Position numbers and translations under genes: made by a program | In this document: one piece after another, positions 17,293 to 24,948 of the stretch | Numbering within the stretch: the stretch's first letter is position 1 | Layout: the number at the start of each line of letters is the position of its first letter | Source of the DNA: Allobosea sp. | Lineage (GTDB): Bacteria > Pseudomonadota > Alphaproteobacteria > Rhizobiales > Kaistiaceae | Assembly: GCA_017307955.1 (NCBI GenBank) | Contig: JAFKFV010000012.1 | Span: 124,001 to 188,000, forward strand | Direction of reading: 5' to 3' | DNA length: 64,000 nucleotides | Notes under the pieces: model-generated | What the model was told of the DNA's origin: nothing | The model's input: the letters and a program-made list of their open reading frames with translations, nothing else | Database searches by the model: none

Positions 17293-18546
17293 TCAGCCGC
17301 GGATCGCCCTGTATTCCTCGATGGCCCAGGCCTGGGTGGCGGCCGGATCCTTCTCGCCCGAGAGGATATAGCTGCCGATCTTGTCGAACATGTTCCAGAG
17401 TTGTGTGACCTGCGGGCTGGAAACGATCGGCTCGCGGAACTTCGCGCCGCGGATCTGGTCTTCCCAGCCGGTGCCGAGGGTGAGCTGTGGCAGCTTGGCG
17501 ACGATGTCCGGATCCTTGAACATCGATCGGTAGGGCGGCGCGGCGCTCTGGGCGATCGAGATTTCCTTGATCATCGCCGGGGAGGAGAGCCAGGCCAGCA
17601 CCTCCTTGGAGGCGTCCTTCTTCTGGCTGAACTTCGACAGCAGCCACCCCCAGCCATGCACGAGGCCGATATCGGAGGCCGGCCCCTTCGGCCAGCGCGA
17701 CATGCCGATATTCTCGAGCGTGATCTTGGTCTGATCGGCCTTCAGGATATTGGCGAGGCCGCCATCATAAGTCCACCACATCGCCGCCTTGCCGGCCGCC
17801 GCCAGCGCCTCGACGGCCGGATTGTCTTCGCTGATCACCGAGGGCGGCGTGATCTTGTCAGTCTGCACCCAATCATACATGAACTGCAGCGCCTTGAGCG
17901 TCGCCGGATCGTCCAGCGTCTTCGGGTCGGCGCCGGCCTGGTTGAGCGCCAGCAGCACGGTGTTGAAGGCATGACCCTGGCCGCCGAGCGGCCTCCAGCC
18001 CCAGATGCCGTCGCTCGCCTTTGTCGTTGCCTTGCCGATCTCGATCAGCTCTTCCCAGCTGGCCGGAGCATTCGGGACCAGCGTCTTGTTGTAGAAGAAC
18101 GGCTCGAGGCCCATCGTGAAGAAGATGCGATAGACGCCGCCCACGGCGTTGTTGAGGACCGTGATGTTCTCGACGATGTCGCCGGAATTCTTCGTCCAGG
18201 CGTCCGAGGCGCTGAGATCCTCCGCCCAGCCGTTCATTCCCCAGAGGCCGCCGATGAGATCGTCGGCGAAGAGGATGTCGATGCCGTCATAGCCGGTCTG
18301 GCCCCAGAGCGTGATCTTGGCCATCACATCCGACCACGCGGCGGGCAGGACGTCGTAGTTGATCTTGACACCCACCTCCTTCTCGGCGCGCGCGAAGATG
18401 TCCATCAGCGCCGGCGCGTTCCAGCCGATCATGTTGATCTCGCCGGCGGCCTGTGCCCGGACAGCGGGTGCGCCCACCGTCAGTGCCACTCCGGCCAACG
18501 CCGAAGACTTCAGGAAATGGCGGCGGTTCATCTGCGAAGCGAACAT
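17293..18546 (-). CDS. CUT1 sugar ABC solute-binding protein, Tat-type signal
   Basis: A 417-residue exported binding protein behind GGGAGGAAACC. The N-terminus MNRRHFLKSSALAGVAL has a twin-arginine motif and AVRAQA cleavage site, so it is probably exported folded through Tat. The mature SBP_bac_1 fold begins INMIGWNAPALM and includes the loop GLEPFFYNKTLVPNAPASW. It belongs with the two permeases downstream. An AACGATTAATC operator copy lies 26 bases before its start, so transcription may also start here rather than only at the operon head. Confidence 0.9.
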   Translation of the reverse strand: MFASQMNRRHFLKSSALAGVALTVGAPAVRAQAAGEINMIGWNAPALMDIFARAEKEVGVKINYDVLPAAWSDVMAKITLWGQTGYDGIDILFADDLIGGLWGMNGWAEDLSASDAWTKNSGDIVENITVLNNAVGGVYRIFFTMGLEPFFYNKTLVPNAPASWEELIEIGKATTKASDGIWGWRPLGGQGHAFNTVLLALNQAGADPKTLDDPATLKALQFMYDWVQTDKITPPSVISEDNPAVEALAAAGKAAMWWTYDGGLANILKADQTKITLENIGMSRWPKGPASDIGLVHGWGWLLSKFSQKKDASKEVLAWLSSPAMIKEISIAQSAAPPYRSMFKDPDIVAKLPQLTLGTGWEDQIRGAKFREPIVSSPQVTQLWNMFDKIGSYILSGEKDPAATQAWAIEEYRAIRG

Positions 18547-18571
18547 GGTTTCCTCCCTGGCTTCTGCAAAA

Positions 18572-18583
18572 AACGATTAATCC
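18572..18583. promoter_or_regulatory. Third LacI-type operator copy, inside the operon
   Basis: AACGATTAATCC at 18572-18583 matches 11 of the first 12 bases of the perfect palindrome at 19796. It sits between the Gfo/Idh gene and the binding protein gene. It could be an auxiliary operator that loops to the main sites 1.2 kb away, as known for LacI-family repressors, or control an internal promoter. Confidence 0.6.
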
Positions 18584-18618
18584 TCGTCTCGAATTGATCT
18601 GCGCTTCGTGTTTTCTTG

Positions 18619-19761
18619 TCAGCCTTGGCTGAAATCGGGGACTTCGACCGCTGCGCCGTCCTGCATGGCGGACTGGTGGGCTGCGATGCCCGGAGCCGTC
18701 CAGTTGGCGGCGGTGACGGCGTCGATCGCCGGTTTGCGGGCCTCGACGATGGAGCGCACGAATTCATGCACCAGATGGGGATGCGATCCCGAATGCCCGC
18801 CGCCCTGAACGAAGGAGAGGTGCTTGCCGTCCGAGAATACGGACCGCTTCGTGAAGGGCGCGATCTCCGGCGGCAGCAGGTCCTGCCGGTCCGGCGGCGC
18901 GACGATCTCGTGATGGATCTTGCGGCCACGGCTGAAAGCGGCCTGCGGCATAGAGAAGATCAGCGGATCCTCTTCCTCGATCTGCTGCCATTCGAAGCCG
19001 AGCTTGTCGCCATAGATCGAGAACGCCTCGCTATAAGGCCGGACGGTCTGGAACAGCGAACGCGTGACTTCGACGGCGACGGGGCTGTCTTCGAGTCGGA
19101 AGATCGCCGTTTCCACGGGGAATGGATTGCCGTAACGCGCCTGCCGCTCCTGCGGCAGTCGGCCCGAACCGAAGCAGTGCACCTTGCTGACGCGTTTGCC
19201 GAGCAGCTTGAGCACGGGGGCGATGGCGTGCGTCATGTAGTGATGCGGCGGTAGACCCATCCAATAGTCCGGCCAACCCTCCATGTCCTGCATGTGCGAG
19301 CCGCGCGCGAACGAGATCGTGCCGAAGTCGCCGCGCCTGTAGTGCTCCTCCACCATGAGGAATTCGCGGGTATAGGCCGCGGTTTCCATCATCATGTAAT
19401 TCTTGCCCGAGGCGCGCTGGGCGGCGATCACGCGGCGGAGATCCTCGATGCTGGTCGCCATCGGCACCGTTGACGCGCAATGCTTGCCCGCCTCGAGCAC
19501 GCGCACCGTCTGCTCGGCATGCAGTGGAATCGGCGTCACCAGATGGACGGCATCGACGTCGGGGTCGGCGAGAATCGCTTCGAGTGTCGGGTAGCTGCGC
19601 TCGATGCCGAAGCGACTTGCGGCCGCCGCGAGCTTCTCGGTATTGGTATCGCTGATTGCGACCCATTCCACGTTCGGGTGAGCCTTGTAGATCGGGGCGA
19701 ATTCGGCTCCGAATCCGACGCCCACCAGCGCAATCCTCAGCTTGCGCTCCATTCCGGTCAT
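18619..19761 (-). CDS. Gfo/Idh/MocA family protein with an altered catalytic motif
   Basis: A 380-residue protein with an N-terminal Rossmann fold (VGVGFGAEF near residue 14) and the C-terminal alpha/beta Gfo/Idh/MocA domain. In most of this NAD(P)-dependent sugar oxidoreductase family the strand after the dinucleotide fold ends in EKP, whose lysine is catalytic. Here that position reads CASTVPMATS (about 95-104), so Glu-Lys is replaced by Thr-Val. A histidine-rich stretch HHYMTHAIAP is at the place of the family's second catalytic region. It may use different chemistry or act as a sugar-binding protein. First gene of the operon, with AGGAGGA before the ATG; LacI-type operators lie just upstream. 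Confidence 0.85.
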   Translation of the reverse strand: MTGMERKLRIALVGVGFGAEFAPIYKAHPNVEWVAISDTNTEKLAAAASRFGIERSYPTLEAILADPDVDAVHLVTPIPLHAEQTVRVLEAGKHCASTVPMATSIEDLRRVIAAQRASGKNYMMMETAAYTREFLMVEEHYRRGDFGTISFARGSHMQDMEGWPDYWMGLPPHHYMTHAIAPVLKLLGKRVSKVHCFGSGRLPQERQARYGNPFPVETAIFRLEDSPVAVEVTRSLFQTVRPYSEAFSIYGDKLGFEWQQIEEEDPLIFSMPQAAFSRGRKIHHEIVAPPDRQDLLPPEIAPFTKRSVFSDGKHLSFVQGGGHSGSHPHLVHEFVRSIVEARKPAIDAVTAANWTAPGIAAHQSAMQDGAAVEVPDFSQG

Positions 19762-19795
19762 CCGCGCCGTCCTCCTGCTTGCGGTCGATGGCGCG

Positions 19796-19838
19796 AACGA
19801 TTAATCGTTTTTTTGATAGCTGTAAACGATTAATCGCG
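19796..19838. promoter_or_regulatory. Twin LacI-type operators in the divergent promoter
   Basis: AACGATTAATCGTT at 19796-19809 is a perfect 14-bp palindrome. A second copy, AACGATTAATCGCG at 19825-19838, keeps the 10-bp palindromic core CGATTAATCG. The copies lie 29 bases apart between the minus-strand sugar operon and the LacI-family gene, whose GTG starts 17 bases after the second copy. A central CG flanked by A/T is usual for LacI-family sites. Control of the operon and autoregulation are inferred from position. Confidence 0.8.
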
Positions 19839-19854
19839 GTATCGAAGGGTCGAC

Positions 19855-20505
19855 GTGTTCGGGGGCGATGACTTGGCAGGCCGCAGACAGGGGAACGGAA
19901 CCCGCGTTTCGATGCGCAATGTGGCGGCCTATGCCGGCGTTTCGATCGCCACCGTATCCAAGGTGATGCAGGGCGAGCCGACTGTGCTGCCCGAGAACGT
20001 GACCAAGGTGCAGAACGCGATTGAGGCCCTCGGATACCGCATCAATCCGCTTGGGGCGGAGCTGCGCCGCGGCCGGCGCAATCTCGTCGGGTTGATCGTT
20101 CCGAGTTTCGAGGACGCACTCGTTGCCCGGCTCGTGATGAAGCTCGAGCTCGAGATCGAAAGGCGCGGGCATGTTCTGTTCGCCGCATGCAGCCACAATG
20201 ACGAGTCCCGCGAGACCGATATCGCGGTGCGGATGCTCGACTGGCGCGTCGCCGGCGTGATCGTGTATCCGGTGAAAGGGCAGAAGAGCCCGGCCGCGCT
20301 GCTGCTGGCCGACGCCGCGATGCCGGCCGTATTCGTCCAGGCCCGGAGTGCGGCGCCTCGCTTCGACACCATTGTCTTCGGGGCCCATCCCGTCGTCGCC
20401 GAACTGGCTGCCGCTTCGGTCGAGATGCTGTTCGCGCGCATCGAATCGCCCGACGAAGATTCGACCGTCCAGGTCAGCGGACAGGTCGAGGACAATCCCG
20501 GCTGA
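19855..20505 (+). CDS. LacI-family regulator with an internal deletion
   Basis: A 216-residue protein where the family usually has 330-350. The LacI helix-turn-helix and hinge helix are intact (MRNVAAYAGVSIATVSKVMQ, then EALGYRINPLGAELRRGRRN). The effector domain starts normally (LVGLIVPSFEDALVARLVMK) up to FDTIVFG, then joins AELAAASVEMLFARIESPDED, which normally lies about 110-120 residues later near the C-terminus. Most of the second effector subdomain is therefore missing without loss of frame. GAAGGG five bases upstream supports the GTG start. It may bind operators but be unable to sense an inducer; alternatively it is a decaying gene. Three operator-like copies lie next to it. Confidence 0.8.
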   Translation: MFGGDDLAGRRQGNGTRVSMRNVAAYAGVSIATVSKVMQGEPTVLPENVTKVQNAIEALGYRINPLGAELRRGRRNLVGLIVPSFEDALVARLVMKLELEIERRGHVLFAACSHNDESRETDIAVRMLDWRVAGVIVYPVKGQKSPAALLLADAAMPAVFVQARSAAPRFDTIVFGAHPVVAELAAASVEMLFARIESPDEDSTVQVSGQVEDNPG

Positions 20506-20624
20506 GTTCCCCGGAGGGTCGGCTGCGGACTGGATGAACTCCGATCGATCGAGCATCGGATCCCCGCCGTTTCCTTGATTTTTGTCTGGTCGACGCTTCA
20601 CCGGAATCAGGCGCCGAAGGGCGA

Positions 20625-20656
20625 TTGACATGGATCAATAACGTGATTATCGATAA
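20625..20656 (+). promoter_or_regulatory. Promoter with TTATCGATAA operator before the PhyH/CUT1 operon
   Basis: A consensus -35 TTGACA at 20625-20630 is followed, at the position expected for the -10, by the perfect 10-bp palindrome TTATCGATAA (20647-20656). The same palindrome occurs at 24854 before the GntR-type gene that closes this cluster. A protein bound here would cover the -10 region. Confidence 0.65.
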
Positions 20657-20690
20657 AAACAATAAAATGACAACGTTTGGGAGGACGGCG

Positions 20691-21917
20691 ATGCAAAGAG
20701 ATGGGATGACCAGGAGAGGGCTGCTCTGGTCCGGAGCGGGGATGGTTTCCGTCCTGGCGGCACCGGCGATCGTGCGCGCCCAGGCGCCTGTCGAACTGAC
20801 GATGCTCGACTATTCGACAGGGCCTGCGGGCGCGACGCTGAGCAGGCTCGCGAGCGACTTCATGGCCGCAAATCCGACGATCCGGATCACGCGGCAGACC
20901 GTGCCGCAGAACCAGTATCAGAACACGCTCCTCCAGCGCGCGGCGGCGGGGCAGCCGGCGGATATCCTCGATATCGACGGTCCGATGACCCCGGGACTGA
21001 CGGATGCCGGCGTTCTCGCGCCGATCGACGCCTATGTCGACCTTGATGTCGACGCCACCTTCTATCCGGCGCCGCTCTCGACCGCCCGCTGGAAGGGCAA
21101 GCTCTATGGTCTGCCGGTCGGCAATAATGCCGAGGTGCTCGTCTACAACAAGAAGATGTTGGCTGACAAAGGGTTGTCCGTCCCGACCACCCAGGACGAG
21201 CTTCGCGAGACGGGCAGGAAGCTCACAGACAAGGGCGTCTACGGCTTCGCCGCATCGGCCTATGGCGGCGAGGAATGCACCTGGAACTGGCTGCCCTATT
21301 TCTGGAGCCGGGGCGGCAACCTCGACGATCTCCATTCGCAGGCCGCCATCGACGCGCTCGAATTCTGGGGCGGGCTGGTCAGGGATGGCATCGCGCCGGC
21401 CGCGCAGCTGAGCTGGCAGACGGCCGAGATCGAGCCGCGCTTCGTCAATGGCCAGCTCGCGATGGCGATGCTCGGCAGCTGGCAGCTGCGCTCCCTCGAT
21501 GCCAATGCGAAGCAGGCCGGCCTCGACTACGGCATCGCCGTCCTCCCCGCAGCGATGAAGCCAGGCGAGAAGATGATCGCCCCCTTTGGCGGCGAGGTGA
21601 TGGCCGTCGGCAGCCTCGATCCGGCCAAGGCGGCGGCGGCCTGGCAGTTCATCAAATGGGTGCAGACGCCCAATGTGATCGTGCCGTTCGTCGAGCAGTC
21701 GGCCTACGTCCCGGCGAGCAAGCCTGCGACCGTCGTGTTCGAGAGCAATCCCGCGAACGGGCTGTTCAAGGCCGTTTCGGAGATGCTGCCGACGGCGCGC
21801 TCGCGGACGGAATTGCTCGGCGCCTCCTATTACGAGGTCAGCGGCAAGATCACGACGGCGATCCAGCAGGTCATGACCGGCGCTGCCGACGCCAAGACGG
21901 CGCTCGGCGCAATCTAG
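20691..21917 (+). CDS. CUT1 sugar ABC solute-binding protein
   Basis: A 408-residue exported protein; the ATG at 20691 follows GGGAGGACGGCG. The N-terminus has TRRGLLWSGAGMVSVLAAPA and AIVRAQA, a Tat-like signal with cleavage after about residue 28. The mature SBP_bac_1 fold shows QPADILDIDGPM, LYGLPVGNNAEVLVYNKKML and GEVMAVGSLDPAKAAAAWQF. It is the first gene of a unit with two permeases and a PhyH dioxygenase, preceded by a promoter with a TTATCGATAA site. Again no ATPase gene is present. Confidence 0.9.
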   Translation: MQRDGMTRRGLLWSGAGMVSVLAAPAIVRAQAPVELTMLDYSTGPAGATLSRLASDFMAANPTIRITRQTVPQNQYQNTLLQRAAAGQPADILDIDGPMTPGLTDAGVLAPIDAYVDLDVDATFYPAPLSTARWKGKLYGLPVGNNAEVLVYNKKMLADKGLSVPTTQDELRETGRKLTDKGVYGFAASAYGGEECTWNWLPYFWSRGGNLDDLHSQAAIDALEFWGGLVRDGIAPAAQLSWQTAEIEPRFVNGQLAMAMLGSWQLRSLDANAKQAGLDYGIAVLPAAMKPGEKMIAPFGGEVMAVGSLDPAKAAAAWQFIKWVQTPNVIVPFVEQSAYVPASKPATVVFESNPANGLFKAVSEMLPTARSRTELLGASYYEVSGKITTAIQQVMTGAADAKTALGAI

Positions 21918-21933
21918 GCCGGCGGAACAGACA

Positions 21934-22890
21934 ATGTCGCGATCGGAAGGATTGTCGACCAGATCGCTCGAGACCCGGAGCGCAGCGCCGCTCCGGGCGT
22001 CGGGTTTCCGCTGGCCCCGCGAATGGACGCCCTATCTTTTCATCGCGCCGCTCGTCGTCTATCTGCCGGCGGTCTTCGCCTATCCCCTGTTCTACAATGC
22101 CCTGATCAGCTTTCAGAATTTCACGATCCGCTCGGTCGTCACCGGTGCGGCGGATTTTGTCGGGCTCGACAATTTTCGTGCGATCCTGAGCAACCCGGTG
22201 ACCTGGCTGGCGCTGCGGAACACCGCGATTTTCGCGGCATCCTCGCTTTTCCTCCAATATGTGATCGGCCTTGCCCTTGCGCTGTTGTTCACGCGCGCCT
22301 TCCCGCTCAAGGGTTTCATGCGCGGGATCATGTTGCTGCCCTGGCTGCTGCCATCGGTTGCGACGGTCACCGTCTGGCTCTGGCTCTTCGACGGTACCAA
22401 CGGGCTCATCAACTATTTCCTGCTACAGCTGCATGTCATCGCAATGCCGGTGAGCTGGCTGAACAGTCCTGCTTCCGCTCTGGTGGCGATCATCATCGTC
22501 AATGTCTGGGTCGGTATACCCTTCAACCTGGTGATCCTCTATAGCGGCATCCAGGCCATTCCTAAGGAACTCTACGAAGCCGCCGAGATCGACGGTGCCC
22601 GAGCATTTCAGCGTTTCCGCTTCGTGACGTTGCCGCTTCTGAAGCCGGTCAACGCCGTGCTGCTGCTGCTCGGTCTCATCTATACGCTGAAGCAGTTCGA
22701 CATCATCTACATCCTGACCAAGGGCGGACCGGGCAACGCCACGCAGGTGCTTTCCACCTGGTCATACGGTCTCTCGTTTCGAGACATGCGCTTCGGCCAG
22801 GGCGCCGCGGTCGGCAACATCATGCTGCTCATCTCGCTCACCGCTGCCATCTGGTACGCCTTCTTCACGCGTAGGGAGCCGGGCCCATGA
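21934..22890 (+). CDS. CUT1 sugar ABC permease (MalF-like)
   Basis: A 318-residue permease with a polar, Arg-rich N-terminal tail of about 30 residues before the first helix (TPYLFIAPLVVYLP). The EAA loop is LYEAAEIDGARAFQRFRFVT, followed by LPLLKP and the GGPGNATQVLS turn. Its stop overlaps the next ATG (ATGA). It pairs with the permease at 22887 to transport the ligand of the binding protein at 20691. Confidence 0.9.
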   Translation: MSRSEGLSTRSLETRSAAPLRASGFRWPREWTPYLFIAPLVVYLPAVFAYPLFYNALISFQNFTIRSVVTGAADFVGLDNFRAILSNPVTWLALRNTAIFAASSLFLQYVIGLALALLFTRAFPLKGFMRGIMLLPWLLPSVATVTVWLWLFDGTNGLINYFLLQLHVIAMPVSWLNSPASALVAIIIVNVWVGIPFNLVILYSGIQAIPKELYEAAEIDGARAFQRFRFVTLPLLKPVNAVLLLLGLIYTLKQFDIIYILTKGGPGNATQVLSTWSYGLSFRDMRFGQGAAVGNIMLLISLTAAIWYAFFTRREPGP

Positions 22891-23717
22891 TCATGCGCGA
22901 CCGGAGCGCCGCGACGTTCCTTTATTTTCTCGTTGCCGGGTTCGCGACGGTGGCGATGCTGTTCCCGCTCTATTCGATGGTGATGACCTCGATCCTCACC
23001 CAGGCTCAGCTCTATCGCCTGCCTCCCTATCTTCTGCCGCCGCAACTCGATCTGTCGGCCTACGCGGTGGCCTTGTCCGACCAGCTGAGGCCGATCACCA
23101 CCTCGGCGATCATCGGGCTCATGACGGTGGTCTTCTCGCTCGCCATCGCCATTCCCGCCGCCTATGGGCTCGCTCAATTCCGGCTCTGGATCACCGGGGT
23201 CGTGATGCTCGCGCTACTGATCACGCAGATGATTCCGACCATCATGCTCGCCACGCCGCTCTATCTGATGTTCAACCGCGCCGGGCTTACCGACACTTAT
23301 CTGGGCCTGGTGATCGCGACCTCGACGAGCGGCATACCGTTCGCCGTCGTTCTGCTGCGCGCTTTTCTCGAGAAGGTGCCGAAGGAGCTCAGGGAGGCGG
23401 CGCTTATCGACGGGGCGTCCGAGTTCGCGGTGCTCTGGCGGATCATCATTCCGATCTCACGGCCGGCGATCATCACGGCGGGACTGTTCGTCTTCCTGTT
23501 TTCCTGGGCCGACTTCGTCTATGCGCTCACGCTGACGCCAACCGGCAAGATCGTTCCGCTGACGATCGGTATCTACAAATATATCGGGACCTACTCGGTG
23601 CAGTGGAACCTAATCATGTCGGCGTCTGTTCTTGCTTCCATCCCGGCCGCATTGCTACTTATTCTTGCCCAGCGCTATGTCACGGCGGGATTGACTGTCG
23701 GGGCCGTCAAGGGCTGA
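22887..23717 (+). CDS. CUT1 sugar ABC permease (MalG-like)
   Basis: A 276-residue permease starting at an ATG that overlaps the stop of its partner. The EAA loop is LREAALIDGASEFAVLWRII, followed by IPISRPA, and the protein ends in TAGLTVGAVKG, the usual MalG-type tail. It is 31 bases upstream of the PhyH gene, whose strong ribosome site (AAGGAGG) suggests high expression of that enzyme from the same transcript. Confidence 0.9.
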   Translation: MIMRDRSAATFLYFLVAGFATVAMLFPLYSMVMTSILTQAQLYRLPPYLLPPQLDLSAYAVALSDQLRPITTSAIIGLMTVVFSLAIAIPAAYGLAQFRLWITGVVMLALLITQMIPTIMLATPLYLMFNRAGLTDTYLGLVIATSTSGIPFAVVLLRAFLEKVPKELREAALIDGASEFAVLWRIIIPISRPAIITAGLFVFLFSWADFVYALTLTPTGKIVPLTIGIYKYIGTYSVQWNLIMSASVLASIPAALLLILAQRYVTAGLTVGAVKG

Positions 23718-23748
23718 GCCTACAATCATCGTTAGTACCAAGGAGGAT

Positions 23749-24570
23749 ATGATGGATTTTCGATCCGCACTCGACCAGATCTGCGGCGCTGACGGGGCGT
23801 TGAGCGACGAACAGAAGCGGCACTTCGACGAGCAGGGCTATGTCATCCTGCCAAACGTGTTTTCGCCGGAGCAATGCCGGAGGTTCGCCGCCGAATTCGA
23901 CCGACTCTCGGCGATCGAAGGCGCCGAGGGTGGCAAGGAGGTGCACACGGAAGCGGGCGCCCCCCGGGTGTCGAACGTCTTCAACAAGACCGACGTCTTC
24001 GATGTCTGCCTTCGCTCGGGCCCCATTCTGCACGCCGCCTACCATCTGCTCGGCGACCTGAAGCTCCACGGCGCCAATATGCGCAATCCGCTGAAAGGGC
24101 AGGGGCATCAGAATCTGCACTCGGATGCGCCGAAAGAATCGCAGCGCGACTGGCGCGTCGCCAATGCGTTGATTCCGTTCGACGATATGGACAGGACCAA
24201 CGGGGCCACGCGCGTCGTGCCCGGATCCCATCTGTGGCCGGCCCTGACCAGCCCTGATTCCCCGGTGACCATGCAGCTGACCGAGGCCGAGCAGAGCATG
24301 CTGCCCAAGGATCGGGCCGCGCGCCATCCGCGCCAGATCGAGGTCGAGTTGCGGGCTGGCGACGTGGTCGTCATCAACGGCGCTCTCTGGCACGGTGGCA
24401 CGTTGAACGAAAGCGGTCGCAACCGCCGCATGCTGCATCTCAGCTTCACGCGACGTGACCTGCCGCAGCAACTCGTCCAGCAGGACTACCTGACGCCGGG
24501 CTTCCAGCAGCGTCTGACACCGGCCTTGCACTATCTGCTGGATACGCACCCGCTCAGCTCGGCTGCCTGA
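23749..24570 (+). CDS. Phytanoyl-CoA dioxygenase (PhyH) family Fe(II)/2-oxoglutarate oxygenase
   Basis: A 273-residue cytoplasmic dioxygenase. The iron-binding facial triad can be placed: His124 and Asp126 (NLHSDAP) and His215 (GALWHGGTLNESGRNRR), with the downstream Arg that binds 2-oxoglutarate. PhyH-family enzymes hydroxylate or oxidatively modify diverse small molecules. Placed last in a CUT1 sugar operon, it may open a methylated, phosphonate-linked or otherwise modified sugar derivative; the substrate is not visible. Start chosen at the first of two adjacent ATG codons behind AAGGAGG. Tandem hairpins follow about 100 bases after the stop. Confidence 0.88.
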   Translation: MMDFRSALDQICGADGALSDEQKRHFDEQGYVILPNVFSPEQCRRFAAEFDRLSAIEGAEGGKEVHTEAGAPRVSNVFNKTDVFDVCLRSGPILHAAYHLLGDLKLHGANMRNPLKGQGHQNLHSDAPKESQRDWRVANALIPFDDMDRTNGATRVVPGSHLWPALTSPDSPVTMQLTEAEQSMLPKDRAARHPRQIEVELRAGDVVVINGALWHGGTLNESGRNRRMLHLSFTRRDLPQQLVQQDYLTPGFQQRLTPALHYLLDTHPLSSAA

Positions 24571-24667
24571 CCTTCGCCCGGGAGGGTTCCATTCCGTTCC
24601 GCCGAGGTCTCGCATGCCGAATGTTGCGGGCTTTTTCTTGCGGTGGTGGGCCCGTTTCGCTCCGGGC

Positions 24668-24717
24668 GGGCTGGCGCCACCGTGGCGAGCGCCAGCCCGG
24701 CTGCCCTTTGGGCGGCC
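24668..24717 (+). terminator. Tandem terminator hairpins after the PhyH operon
   Basis: Two adjacent hairpins follow the dioxygenase gene. The first has a perfect 10-bp stem (GGGCTGGCGC at 24668-24677, GCGCCAGCCC at 24689-24698). The second pairs GGCTGCCC (24699-24706) with GGGCGGCC (24710-24717, one G-T pair) around a TTT loop. The remaining bases from 24571 to 24948 hold no gene that I can support. Confidence 0.6.
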
Positions 24718-24853
24718 GCTTTGACGGTGCGGCCGGACTCGTGGGCAGGCCGGGGCTCGGCCTCGCTCATCAGTCTCAGGGCGGACAGGAGGCCAGTATG
24801 CGTCCCGACCTTCGGCCCGTCACAGGCAGACGCCAGGGGTGCCAGAGCGCTCG

Positions 24854-24863
24854 TTATCGATAA
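24854..24863. promoter_or_regulatory. TTATCGATAA operator before the GntR-type gene
   Basis: A perfect 10-bp palindrome identical to that at 20647-20656. It is 86 bases upstream of the regulator's ATG. Two identical copies, one at each end of the same gene cluster, point to control of the transporter operon and of the regulator itself by one protein. Confidence 0.65.
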
Positions 24864-24948
24864 ACGTGAGCGACAGACGGTTGCGACCGCTCTTCCGGTT
24901 GCTCCCGCCAGATGCTATCGGAGGGAGCCCATTCATGTTCCGGTGGCC

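Noticed and set aside
24643..24948. Longer start for the GntR-type regulator
   Set aside because: It would include tandem terminator hairpins and the TTATCGATAA operator as coding DNA, and the added residues do not resemble the family.
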